From Leadbetterella sp051649345 (GTDB lineage: Bacteria; Bacteroidota; Bacteroidia; Cytophagales; Spirosomataceae), in contig JBOFGX010000369.1 of NCBI GenBank assembly GCA_051649345.1, forward strand, positions 1-19,850: a stretch of 19,850 nucleotides of DNA, read 5' to 3'. Positions 6,758-14,818 of the stretch are shown piece after piece (the stretch's first letter is position 1; each line of letters starts with the position of its first letter). The translations under genes were made by a program, and so were the position numbers. The notes beneath the pieces were generated by a model, which was not told where the DNA came from, did not search any database, and saw only the letters and a list, made by a program, of their open reading frames with translations.

Positions 6758-6808
6758 AGATAATATGATATTAAGGCTTATTAGGCTGGTACTTTTTATT
6801 CAATCCTT

Positions 6809-6841
6809 CAAATTTAAATGAAAAAAACGCAGAGTACCAAA
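6809..6841 (-). promoter_or_regulatory. Predicted promoter of the aquaporin gene
   Basis: Read on the minus strand, TTTG (6841-6838) is followed 21 bases later by TAAATTTG (6816-6809), an exact match to the Bacteroidota TTTG/TAnnTTTG pair. The predicted transcript would have a leader of about 45 bases before the ATG at 6757. Confidence 0.5.
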
Positions 6842-6903
6842 TTAGTCCTGTCAGAAATTTCAGTATTTAACATATAGGTATTACATCTTTATTTAGCTTT
6901 TGC

Positions 6904-6911
6904 TACCTTTG
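6904..6911 (+). promoter_or_regulatory. Predicted -7 promoter box of purB
   Basis: TACCTTTG matches TAnnTTTG exactly and ends 17 bases before the purB ATG at 6929. The -33 position has only TTA rather than TTG. A perfect small dyad GTGCT-ttaat-AGCAC (6911-6925) overlaps the predicted transcription start. Confidence 0.45.
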
Positions 6912-6928
6912 TGCTTTAATAGCACTTG

Positions 6929-8287
6929 ATGAATCTTACTGCCCTTACTTCTATTTCACCCATTGACGGACGCTACCATGGACAAACTACCGAATTAGGG
7001 CCTTACTTTTCGGAATATGGCCTAATCAAGTACCGAGTTCACGTTGAAATTGAATACTTTATAGCACTTTGTGAAAAATCTCTGGAGAATTTGAAAAGCT
7101 TCCCAAAAGATAGATTTTCAGCATTGAGAGCCTTGGTTACCAATTTCTCTGAAAGTGATGCCTCTGCAATAAAAGAGATTGAAAAAATCACCAATCATGA
7201 TGTAAAAGCCGTAGAGTATTTTATCAAACAAAAATTTGAAGAACTAGGCCTTACTGAATTTTCAGAGTTTATTCATTTTGGATTAACATCCCAAGATATT
7301 AACAACACGGCCATCCCTATGTTGTTGAAAGATGCTAGTAATGTCATTCTTTATCCGCGATTGATAGAGGTCATTTCCTTACTAGAAAATATGAGTAAGC
7401 AATGGCATACAGTATCTATGCTTGCTAAGACACATGGACAACCCGCCTCTCCTACTCTTTTAGGGAAAGAGATGATGGTATTCAAAGAAAGACTAGAGAT
7501 ACAGTTTGAGCAACTCAGGCATGTGCCCTATTCTGCTAAATTTGGTGGGGCTACGGGAAATTTCAATGCTCATGTTGTAGCCTTTGGTAAATACAACTGG
7601 GTAGACTTTGCCAACAATTTTGTGAACCAAATTTTAGGATTGCAAAGAAGTCAAACTACCACCCAAATAGAACATTACGATAATTTAGCGGCATATTGTG
7701 ACGCTTGGAAAAGGATAAATACCATTTTGATCGACTTTAGCCGAGATGTTTGGCAGTACGTATCGATGAATTATTTCAAACAAAAAATAAAAAAAGGAGA
7801 GATCGGCTCTTCTGCTATGCCTCATAAGGTAAATCCCATTGATTTCGAAAATGCAGAAGGAAACCTAGGTATTGCTAATGCTTTGCTTGAACACTTTTCA
7901 GCCAAGTTACCTATATCAAGGCTTCAAAGAGACCTTACAGACTCTACAGTATTAAGAAACCTGGGGGTACCTTTGGCACATAGTTATATCGCTTTGAAAT
8001 CCCTACTGAAAGGCATTGAGAAACTGGAATTAAATCAAGCAGCAATCGACGCAGATTTAGAGAACAACTGGGCAGTTGTAGCTGAAGGAATACAAACTAT
8101 CTTGAGAAGGGAGGGTTATCCAAAACCATACGAAGCATTGAAAGAATTAACACGCAAAAATGAGAAAATTACTCAGGTTTCCATTTCAGAATTTATATCA
8201 AACTTAGATATATCTGACGCCATAAAATCTGAATTGTTAATGATTTCGCCGTTCAATTATACAGGTTTATTAAACAAGATATCATAA
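6929..8287 (+). CDS. purB: Adenylosuccinate lyase
   Basis: PurB splits SAICAR to AICAR plus fumarate and adenylosuccinate to AMP plus fumarate, in purine synthesis in the cytoplasm. The 452-residue length and N-terminus (LTSISPIDGRYHGQT) match the long, E. coli-type PurB. Visible family marks are TSQDINNT near 120, the catalytic-histidine region THGQPASPT near 168-176, and the fumarase/lyase signature SSAMPHKVNP at 294-303. I chose the ATG at 6929; a TTG directly before it (6926) is in frame but less likely. It stands alone, with a predicted promoter just upstream. Confidence 0.96.
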   Translation: MNLTALTSISPIDGRYHGQTTELGPYFSEYGLIKYRVHVEIEYFIALCEKSLENLKSFPKDRFSALRALVTNFSESDASAIKEIEKITNHDVKAVEYFIKQKFEELGLTEFSEFIHFGLTSQDINNTAIPMLLKDASNVILYPRLIEVISLLENMSKQWHTVSMLAKTHGQPASPTLLGKEMMVFKERLEIQFEQLRHVPYSAKFGGATGNFNAHVVAFGKYNWVDFANNFVNQILGLQRSQTTTQIEHYDNLAAYCDAWKRINTILIDFSRDVWQYVSMNYFKQKIKKGEIGSSAMPHKVNPIDFENAEGNLGIANALLEHFSAKLPISRLQRDLTDSTVLRNLGVPLAHSYIALKSLLKGIEKLELNQAAIDADLENNWAVVAEGIQTILRREGYPKPYEALKELTRKNEKITQVSISEFISNLDISDAIKSELLMISPFNYTGLLNKIS

Positions 8288-8361
8288 ATTTGAATTTTAG
8301 TATTTTTTTTAAACTTTTTTATATTACACTATCGTTTATTAACTAATTAATCTAAAACCAA

Positions 8362-9780
8362 ATGCTATCAGGAAATATCAGAGTTCTGGCGTGTATGTTT
8401 TTGTTGTTGTTCACACAAGCATGTAATCTAAAGGTAAAAACCGTAGAGCCTAAAATCATTACTCCAGTTGGTAGTAATAGTGTGTATTCGGAAGAAGATT
8501 CTTGGATATATGAAACCATGAAGCAGTATTATTTATGGGAGTCAGATATGGTCACAAAAGAGAAAAGTGATTTAAGTTTAGACCCAGAAAAATACTTTTA
8601 TAGTATTTTGTATAAATATGATGAGGTAGATAGATTCTCTTGGATAGAAAAAGATGCGGCCGCTTTGCAAGCATCATTAGCAGGTGTTTCTAAAGTAGCA
8701 GGAATAAGTTATGCACGTGTGGATGCAAACGAGTCTAAAACCAATGTAGCACTTTCTATTAATTACGCATTAAAAGGTAGTCCTGCCGAAAAAGCAGGCA
8801 TAAAAAGGGGTGACTTAATTGTAGCAATCAATGGCACTCCTCTTACCAAAGACAATGTAAGTACGCTTTTTGCTTCCGATAATTTGACCTTCACATTGGG
8901 AGAGTTTATAAAAGCAAACGATATAAAATCAACAAATAAAGTAATCTCTTTAACCAAACAGGAGATTCAGACTCAAGCAGTTCAATTTTCATCCATTCAA
9001 GAAATTTCTGGAAAGAAAATAGGTTATTTACAGTATATTCGGTTTTTGTCTGATTCAGATTCCAAATTAAGGGAAACTTTTGGAGAATTTAAGAAAGCTG
9101 GGATAAATGAATTGGTTCTAGACTTGAGGTACAATCCTGGTGGAGCCATTTCCAGTGCAGATATTTTAAGTTCTTTGATTGTAAAGAACCTTCGACCGGG
9201 CACCCTTATGTCCAAACAAGTTTGGAATACCGCTATGACGAAAGATTATAAGGCTAGATATGGCAATAATGTTTTTGATACCAATTGGAGAAATGAACCC
9301 AACAATTTGACAACTATCAATAGAGTATATGTACTAACCTCCAATGGAACCGCCTCCTCATCTGAGTTAGTGATAAATCATCTCAAACCGTTCATGGATG
9401 TTATTTTGATAGGTGACAACACAGTAGGTAAAAATGTTGGTTCAATTACACTATCCGATACTAAAAAAAGATGGGGATGGGGATTACAACCTATCGTTTT
9501 GAAAACGGCAAACGCTCTAGGTCAATCCGAATACGGAACCAAAGACGGATTTACGCCAAATTATAAAGTAGCTGACGATGTAATTCCAGCAAAACCCTTT
9601 GCAAGTATGGAGGAGCCTCTTTTCGCAGCAGCAGTGAACCTGATTTTGGGCAAACCAGTAACGCCTGTCGCACTATCCAAGAAATCTGCACGAGTGCAGG
9701 TCATAGATAAACAAAGTCATTATGACAATCCAGAACTGGAACGTAATGAGATGTTTATAAGTGAGTTTCCAAAAAAATAG
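8362..9780 (+). CDS. S41 family C-terminal processing protease lipoprotein with PDZ domain
   Basis: The 472-residue envelope protease has a lipoprotein signal peptide with lipobox ending TQAC (lipidated C21), so it is probably anchored in a membrane facing the periplasm or surface. A helical N-terminal region (about 45-100) is followed by a PDZ domain (about 110-200; GSPAEKAGIKRGDLIVAING) and the S41 core (about 215-410; VLDLRYNPGG at 252-261). The catalytic serine is S332 in GTASSSE and the lysine is K357 in TVGKNVGS. The 25-residue spacing equals the Ser-Lys spacing in E. coli Tsp. S41 enzymes cut unfolded or C-terminally exposed substrates; the target here is unknown. A strong terminator follows it, so it is probably transcribed alone. 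Confidence 0.92.
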   Translation: MLSGNIRVLACMFLLLFTQACNLKVKTVEPKIITPVGSNSVYSEEDSWIYETMKQYYLWESDMVTKEKSDLSLDPEKYFYSILYKYDEVDRFSWIEKDAAALQASLAGVSKVAGISYARVDANESKTNVALSINYALKGSPAEKAGIKRGDLIVAINGTPLTKDNVSTLFASDNLTFTLGEFIKANDIKSTNKVISLTKQEIQTQAVQFSSIQEISGKKIGYLQYIRFLSDSDSKLRETFGEFKKAGINELVLDLRYNPGGAISSADILSSLIVKNLRPGTLMSKQVWNTAMTKDYKARYGNNVFDTNWRNEPNNLTTINRVYVLTSNGTASSSELVINHLKPFMDVILIGDNTVGKNVGSITLSDTKKRWGWGLQPIVLKTANALGQSEYGTKDGFTPNYKVADDVIPAKPFASMEEPLFAAAVNLILGKPVTPVALSKKSARVQVIDKQSHYDNPELERNEMFISEFPKK

Positions 9781-9797
9781 ACACTATAAATGAGACT

Positions 9798-9831
9798 AAC
9801 CTCCATGTGAAAAGCACATGGAGGTTTTTTT
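9798..9831 (+). terminator. Strong rho-independent terminator after the S41 protease gene
   Basis: A perfect 10-base-pair stem CCTCCATGTG / CACATGGAGG (9800-9809 and 9815-9824) with a 5-base loop is followed by seven T. Two flanking A-T pairs extend the stem. Confidence 0.92.
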
Positions 9832-9850
9832 ATGCCCAAATTCTTATAAT

Positions 9851-9877
9851 AATGCAATTTTGTATGTAAATTGCATT
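9851..9877. promoter_or_regulatory. Perfect 10-base inverted repeat upstream of ilvE (possible operator)
   Basis: AATGCAATTT (9851-9860) and AAATTGCATT (9868-9877) form a perfect inverted repeat with a 7-base spacer, ending 18 bases before the ilvE ATG. The stem is too AT-rich and too close to the start codon for a usual terminator, and a strong terminator already lies upstream. An operator for a dimeric regulator of branched-chain amino acid synthesis, or an mRNA leader hairpin, is plausible. Confidence 0.5.
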
Positions 9878-9895
9878 TTGAATATAGAATTAATC

Positions 9896-10963
9896 ATGAC
9901 AACAGAAGCAATCAAAATCAACATCACCCCTACCGAAAAGAGTAGGATTTCAGAATTTGACAACAACAACATAGTATTTGGAAGCCTGTTTACGGATCAC
10001 ATGCTAGTTGCAGATTTTGAGGATGGTGTCTGGAAAAAAGCGGAAATTGTTCCTTTCGGCAATCTGAGTTTCAATCCAGCCATATCGTCGTTGCATTATG
10101 GTCAGGCTATATTTGAGGGCATGAAAGCATTTAAGAATAGCTCCGGAGATGTGTTGATGTTTAGACCTTTAGAGAACTTCAAGCGTTTCAATATATCAGC
10201 TGAACGTATGTCTATGCCTGCTGTCCCTGAGGAGATATTTATAGGCGGACTAGAGGCACTACTAAAATTAGACAAAGCATGGGTGCCTACTGGAGAAGAT
10301 AACTCTTTGTATTTGAGGCCTTTTATGTTTGCATCAGATGAGTATTTGGGGGTTCGTACTTCTTTGAGGTATAAATTTATTATTATCATGAGCCCTGCAG
10401 GAAAATACTATGCAGGAGCCCCTAAAGTTAAAGTTGAAACCGAATACATACGTGCTGCTACTGGGGGTGTAGGATATGCAAAATGTGCGGGTAATTATGC
10501 TGCCTCTCTATACCCTGCTGCTCTTGCTGCCAAAGAAGGGTATACTCAACTTCTTTGGACGGACGCCAAAGAACATAAATATTTTGAAGAGTCGGGTACA
10601 ATGAATGTCATGTTTGTGATAGACGGCAAATTGGTAACTCCAGAAACAAGCTCTACTATATTAAAAGGAATTACTCGTGAAAGTCTGTTATTGATCGCTC
10701 AAAGTATGGGAGTACCCGTGGAAGAAAGAAGAGTCTCCGTAGAAGAAGTTATTTCAGGAATTCAAAGTGGAAGTGTTACCGAGGTATTTGGTGCAGGTAC
10801 GGCAGTCGTTGTTTCACCGTTTTCTGCAGTCGGATATATGGGACAAGATTACAATCTGCCTAGCATTACAGAAGACAGTGTTGCAATAAAACTTAAAAAT
10901 AGACTTAATGCCATCCGTACAGGAGTAGTAGAAGACAGTATGGGATGGGTGTGGAAAGTATAG
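9896..10963 (+). CDS. ilvE: Branched-chain amino acid aminotransferase
   Basis: This PLP enzyme of fold type IV moves the amino group between glutamate and the keto acids of leucine, isoleucine and valine, in the cytoplasm. The 355-residue length and layout are those of the type II (eukaryote-like) BCAT. LHYGQAIFEGMKAF (66-79) forms part of the active site, the PLP lysine is K196 in GGVGYAKCAGNYAAS, and the class IV signature EESGTMNVMFV lies near 231-241. An in-frame start at 9818 would run through the terminator and inverted repeat, so I chose the ATG at 9896, which gives the normal N-terminus. A strong terminator follows. No other ilv or leu gene is present in the window. Confidence 0.95.
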   Translation: MTTEAIKINITPTEKSRISEFDNNNIVFGSLFTDHMLVADFEDGVWKKAEIVPFGNLSFNPAISSLHYGQAIFEGMKAFKNSSGDVLMFRPLENFKRFNISAERMSMPAVPEEIFIGGLEALLKLDKAWVPTGEDNSLYLRPFMFASDEYLGVRTSLRYKFIIIMSPAGKYYAGAPKVKVETEYIRAATGGVGYAKCAGNYAASLYPAALAAKEGYTQLLWTDAKEHKYFEESGTMNVMFVIDGKLVTPETSSTILKGITRESLLLIAQSMGVPVEERRVSVEEVISGIQSGSVTEVFGAGTAVVVSPFSAVGYMGQDYNLPSITEDSVAIKLKNRLNAIRTGVVEDSMGWVWKV

Positions 10964-10986
10964 TTTATAAAGATCTACGTTCTTAG

Positions 10987-11019
10987 ACCTCTGAAGGGAA
11001 ACCTTCAGAGGTTTTTTTT
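10987..11019 (+). terminator. Strong rho-independent terminator after ilvE
   Basis: A perfect 11-base-pair stem ACCTCTGAAGG / CCTTCAGAGGT (10987-10997 and 11002-11012) with a GAAA tetraloop is followed by a T run to 11019. Confidence 0.94.
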
Positions 11020-11152
11020 ATTTGATTACAAAAAAGCACACATTAAAATCATAATAGACATATTATCAATAAACTACAATGGTAATTCGCCGTGTGTCAT
11101 ATTCTAAGTCAAACTCTATTGCTATTCTACGATTAAATATTTTAGGTTAAAC

Positions 11153-11183
11153 TTTTGATTTTCACTATTTTCAACTAAATTTG
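11153..11183 (+). promoter_or_regulatory. Predicted promoter of the thioredoxin-like gene
   Basis: TTTTG (11153-11157) is followed 18 bases later by TAAATTTG (11176-11183), a full match to the Bacteroidota promoter pair. The predicted leader is about 60 bases before the ATG at 11250. Confidence 0.5.
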
Positions 11184-11249
11184 AAAATAATTATGTGGTT
11201 TTTAGCATAATTAATCAAGCTTTCTTTATAAATAAAAGTACCTTTCTAT

Positions 11250-11723
11250 ATGAACCTTGTAAAAAAATTATCTCTAGGGGGAATATTCTTTTTTCTTACT
11301 ACCTCCCTATCAATAGGACAATCAACTATAAAATTTTATCAAGGCACCTACGACGATTTGATCCGAGCCGCAAAAAAACAAAACAAAACTATCTTTTTGG
11401 ATTTTTATAGCAACAAATGCTCCCCATGTAATAGATTGGAGTCCACGACCTTTCAACATAAAGAATTTGTAAGATTTACTAATGCCCAAATGCTTGTTTA
11501 TAAAATCAACATTGATTCGCCAGAAGGTAAAGAGATTATTCAAAGATTCAACATTGATGTGGTACCCGCTATGGTCGTTCTTGATCCAAAGCAAGGCATA
11601 TTAGGTACATACAAAGGATTTTATTCGGGCATTTCCTTGGTAAGAAATATTACCAAAATTCACGAAAACAATGGTTTAGCAGTGCAGGAGACAAGCTCAA
11701 AAACGCTTGTAGCACAAAAGTAA
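11250..11723 (+). CDS. Secreted thioredoxin-fold protein with CSPC motif
   Basis: The 157-residue protein has a signal peptide ending SIGQ (about residue 24) and a thioredoxin-fold domain. The redox motif is CSPC (C57, C60) in FLDFYSNKCSPC, and the cis-proline is P106 in DVVPAMVV. The family-type opening TYDDLIRAAKKQNKTIFLDF matches the thioredoxin_7/DUF255-like group. It most likely reduces or isomerises disulfides in the periplasm, but no partner is encoded nearby. The tail after the domain (about 130-157) is short and polar. It is probably its own transcription unit, between the ilvE terminator and a hemE promoter. Confidence 0.85.
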   Translation: MNLVKKLSLGGIFFFLTTSLSIGQSTIKFYQGTYDDLIRAAKKQNKTIFLDFYSNKCSPCNRLESTTFQHKEFVRFTNAQMLVYKINIDSPEGKEIIQRFNIDVVPAMVVLDPKQGILGTYKGFYSGISLVRNITKIHENNGLAVQETSSKTLVAQK

Positions 11724-11744
11724 AGGATAAATCATTCTTTCTCC

Positions 11745-11774
11745 TTTTGACTTGAAGTTTTATACCTAATTTTG
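11745..11774 (+). promoter_or_regulatory. Predicted hemE promoter, nearly abutting the start codon
   Basis: TTTTG (11745-11749) is followed 17 bases later by TAATTTTG (11767-11774), matching the TTTG/TAnnTTTG pair. The -7 box ends 4 bases before the hemE ATG (11779), so a transcript from it would start at or very near the start codon. Confidence 0.5.
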
Positions 11775-11778
11775 TACT

Positions 11779-12801
11779 ATGGAACTTCAAAATGATTTAT
11801 TTCTCCGCACGGCTCTAGGTCAAAAAGTGGAACGCACACCCGTATGGCTCATGCGACAAGCAGGTAGGATTTTACCCGAGTACAGAAAAGTTAGAGAGCA
11901 GGCAGGTAGCTTTATAAAGCTAGCCACTACACCAGCTATGTCGGCAGAAGTCACAATTCAACCTGTAGACATACTTGGAGTAGATGCCGCGATTATCTTT
12001 TCTGATATCCTTGTAATTCCTGAGGCCATGGGACTCCCTTACGAAATGATAGAATCTAAGGGGCCTAATTTCCCGAAAGTTATCCAGTCATCACAAGATA
12101 TTGAAGTTTTAGATGATCATAATTTTATTACAGAGCGACTAAGTTACGTAACAGAAGCTATCGATATCGTAAAAAAAGATCTAGCTGGCCGAGTTCCCCT
12201 CATTGGCTTTGCTGGAGCTCCCTTCACGATTTTTTGCTATATGGTAGAAGGACATGGATCTAAGACATTTTCCAAGGCAAAAAAAATGTTATATTCAGAA
12301 CCTGCCATGGCTCATCAGCTCTTACAAAAAATAACTAACGCTACAATTCTTTACTTGAAAAGCCAAATAGAGCATGGCGTGGATTTAGTGCAGATATTTG
12401 ATAGCTGGGCCGGAATCTTGAGTCCAATTCAATACCAAACTTTTTCCCTACCCTATATCCAACAGATCTGCTCTGCCATACAAAACGTACCGAAAACCGT
12501 ATTTGCGAAAGGTGCGTTTTTTGCTAGAGAGTGGTTCAATACCATAGATTGCCAAGTAGTAGGCTTGGATTGGAATATGGATATATCCGAATCCAAAAAC
12601 TTGATCCCAAACAAAGTTCTTCAAGGAAATCTTGATCCCTGTGTACTCTTCGCCTCATTTAAGGAGATTGAGAAATACACGAAGGAAATGCTAGACCAAT
12701 TTAAAGGTCAAAATCACATTGCGAATTTGGGTCATGGGGTATATCCCGAGACGGATCCTGAGAAAGTAAAATGCTTTATCGAAACCGTAAAAGCATACTA
12801 A
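11779..12801 (+). CDS. hemE: Uroporphyrinogen decarboxylase
   Basis: HemE removes the four acetate carboxyl groups of uroporphyrinogen III to give coproporphyrinogen III, in heme synthesis in the cytoplasm. The 340-residue length is normal. The N-terminal signature PVWLMRQAGR (21-30) and following LPEYR, the catalytic aspartate D76 in IIFSDILVIP, the central IGFAGAPFTI and the C-terminal GHGVYPETDPE are all present. The N-terminus aligns with other HemE proteins from its first residues, so the ATG at 11779 is firm. The next gene starts 40 bases downstream and may share its transcript. No other heme gene is seen here. Confidence 0.97.
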   Translation: MELQNDLFLRTALGQKVERTPVWLMRQAGRILPEYRKVREQAGSFIKLATTPAMSAEVTIQPVDILGVDAAIIFSDILVIPEAMGLPYEMIESKGPNFPKVIQSSQDIEVLDDHNFITERLSYVTEAIDIVKKDLAGRVPLIGFAGAPFTIFCYMVEGHGSKTFSKAKKMLYSEPAMAHQLLQKITNATILYLKSQIEHGVDLVQIFDSWAGILSPIQYQTFSLPYIQQICSAIQNVPKTVFAKGAFFAREWFNTIDCQVVGLDWNMDISESKNLIPNKVLQGNLDPCVLFASFKEIEKYTKEMLDQFKGQNHIANLGHGVYPETDPEKVKCFIETVKAY

Positions 12802-12841
12802 ACTATAGAAAATGATCGTTTTATATCCAAAAACCCTACAA

Positions 12842-14491
12842 ATGATCAAAAGCTGGATGTTGGTGCTATGTGTTTTTTCCACCTATTTTGCTTTCTCTCA
12901 AAATCTAGAGCCCTTGGGTACCAATATCAATTCGGAGTATAATGAACTCCATCCTTTGATCTCACCTGATGGTAAAACACTTTACTTTCTTCGCGTTAGC
13001 CATCCAGCGAATAATTTCGGTGTATCAAAAAAAAGAGATGATCAAGGTTTAACAGGAAGTATGGATGTTTGGTATAGTGACCTCATAGACGGCAGCTGGA
13101 CAGTAGCCAGAAAAATGACCAATACCATCAACAAAGATCAGTATAATGATCTATTCAGCATTACTCCTGATGGCAACACCGCACTTATACGAGGTGTATA
13201 CAACAACGGAAAAAGGGAAAATGAAATCGGAATATCGGTATGCAAAAAAAAGGGTGTAACCTGGCAACAACCAAATGTTTTGAATATCCCTAAACTATCT
13301 AGAACGATCAAAGAAGATGAAGGAGAACATTTTACAGCATTCCTGTCAAATAGTGGAAAAGTGTTACTTTTATCATTTCCTGTAAAAAAGAGAAGTAAGA
13401 ATCTTGATTTATACATATCTATACTAGATAAAGATGGAGAATGGAGTGATCCTGAACCTTTGGGTGATAAAATCAATACAAACGATTCGGAAACATGCCC
13501 ATTTTTAGCTTCTGATGGTAAAACTTTGTATTTCGCTACCGACAGAAGTGGAGGGCAAGGCGGGTATGATATTTGGGTATCTAAACGAACGGGTAATTCA
13601 TGGTATAGTTGGAGTAAACCTGTAAATCTAGGGCCAAAAATAAACTCCAAAGAAGATGAAATGTATTACTCGATAGAAGCCACAGGGCAATATGCTTATC
13701 TATGCTCCAAAAAAAATAGTCTTGGTAAAAACGATATTTTCAGAGTAAATCTACAAAATCTCAACAAAAAAAAGGATGATCCCGTTGCCGCAAAACTTAC
13801 AAGTGGAGATACTACGAACCTAACTAATCTGAGTAAAGAAACACCCACTGAAATTATCCCCTCTAGTATTGTAAGGGTAACGGGTAAGGTATTAGACCAG
13901 TCGACCAATAAAGCAATTGAAGCCAAAATAATTGCCGAAGATTTGGAAACGGGTGAAGAGCTGGCAGTAGCGATCTCCAATTCAACTACGGGTGAATACG
14001 CAATGAACTTACCTTACGGCCACAGATATGCCATACGAGCAGAATCGCCTGATTTTCTTTCTGTTTCAAAAAACATGGATCTCAGTCAATCAGGTGCATA
14101 TAAAGAAATCAAAGGAGAGGATCTATTGATTGCACCCATTGAGGTCGGTGTAGCGGTACAATTAAACAATATCTTCTTCCAATTTGGGAAAGCAGACCTA
14201 GAAGAAGTTTCTTTTTTAGAATTAGATAGAATCGCCAATAAACTTAACAAGAGCCCATCAATGGTAATTGAAGTACAAGGTCATACGGATAATGTAGGTT
14301 CTGCCGAAGCCAATCTCCGATTATCTCAGTTACGAGCAGATGCAGTTCGAGACTATTTGATAAGCAAGAAGGTATCCCCTCTAAAAGTAAAAAGTACAGG
14401 ATTAGGCGAGTCGCAACCCATTGCATCCAACGCCACATCAGAAGGGCAAGCCAAGAATAGAAGGGTAGAGATACTCGTACTCAAGAAATAA
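12842..14491 (+). CDS. PD40 beta-propeller / OmpA-family protein, PorE-like architecture
   Basis: The 549-residue exported protein has a signal peptide MIKSWMLVLCVFSTYFAFSQ. PD40-type propeller repeats follow at about 33-310 (ISPDGKTLYF, SITPDGNTAL, LASDGKTLYFATDRSGGQGGYDIW). A carboxypeptidase regulatory-like beta domain lies near 345-415, and an OmpA C-terminal peptidoglycan-binding domain at about 435-549. In the latter, D483 (GHTDNVG) and R498 (LSQLRA) have the same 15-residue spacing as the diaminopimelate-binding pair of Acinetobacter OmpA. This order is like PorE of the T9SS but lacks the N-terminal TPR and the lipobox. It probably links the outer membrane or a surface complex to peptidoglycan. 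I chose the ATG at 12842; the ATG at 12812 would add ten residues before the signal peptide. It follows hemE by 40 bases. Confidence 0.87.
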   Translation: MIKSWMLVLCVFSTYFAFSQNLEPLGTNINSEYNELHPLISPDGKTLYFLRVSHPANNFGVSKKRDDQGLTGSMDVWYSDLIDGSWTVARKMTNTINKDQYNDLFSITPDGNTALIRGVYNNGKRENEIGISVCKKKGVTWQQPNVLNIPKLSRTIKEDEGEHFTAFLSNSGKVLLLSFPVKKRSKNLDLYISILDKDGEWSDPEPLGDKINTNDSETCPFLASDGKTLYFATDRSGGQGGYDIWVSKRTGNSWYSWSKPVNLGPKINSKEDEMYYSIEATGQYAYLCSKKNSLGKNDIFRVNLQNLNKKKDDPVAAKLTSGDTTNLTNLSKETPTEIIPSSIVRVTGKVLDQSTNKAIEAKIIAEDLETGEELAVAISNSTTGEYAMNLPYGHRYAIRAESPDFLSVSKNMDLSQSGAYKEIKGEDLLIAPIEVGVAVQLNNIFFQFGKADLEEVSFLELDRIANKLNKSPSMVIEVQGHTDNVGSAEANLRLSQLRADAVRDYLISKKVSPLKVKSTGLGESQPIASNATSEGQAKNRRVEILVLKK

Positions 14492-14665
14492 GAGATATAT
14501 AAACTTTAGTTCTTTATTCATCTGACCGTTAAAAAAAAATATCTTTTGTTTGTTGAAATACCTCAGAACTTGCCATAGTTTAGTACATTAATTGTGTATC
14601 GAAATGTATCTAATTTTCAATCGAATAGTTTAGATATATTTTTAAACCTAAATTACACATTAGAA
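14492..14665. other. Intergenic leader region before the small ORF and lipoprotein gene
   Basis: The stretch is AT-rich, with no hairpin-plus-T-tract terminator after the OmpA-family gene and no exact TAnnTTTG box. Together with the uncertain small ORF (14666-14818) it makes a 323-base gap between well-supported genes. Confidence 0.3.
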
Positions 14666-14818
14666 ATGGACTACAAATATTATTTGGCTTTGAATCGATT
14701 TCAGAACTCACTCAAAGGTATCTCAATACCTTTTCGATCATACTTCATCGCTTCTTTGCCTAATAAATTTTCGTCAGCAAGTCTAACGCGTATTTGGGTT
14801 AAAACTATTGAAAAATGA
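14666..14818 (+). CDS. Possible 50-residue small protein overlapping the next gene's start
   Basis: A 50-residue frame starts MDYKYYLALNRFQNSLKGIS and ends LTRIWVKTIEK. Its TGA overlaps the next gene's ATG in an ATGA arrangement (14815-14818), a common sign of translational coupling. An earlier GTG (14594) in the same frame would give 74 residues. I recognise no family or membrane segment. It could be a real small basic protein, a leader peptide for the lipoprotein, or a chance frame in an AT-rich gap; only the overlap supports it. Confidence 0.25.
   Translation: MDYKYYLALNRFQNSLKGISIPFRSYFIASLPNKFSSASLTRIWVKTIEK

Noticed and set aside
11195..11410. Plus-strand 71-codon frame overlapping the thioredoxin-like gene start.
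   Set aside because: A shadow in another frame of the gene with signal peptide and CSPC motif.
13138..13650. Minus-strand 170-codon frame inside the PD40/OmpA gene.
   Set aside because: Antisense to strong PD40 repeats; low-complexity Leu/Ser/Pro translation typical of shadows.
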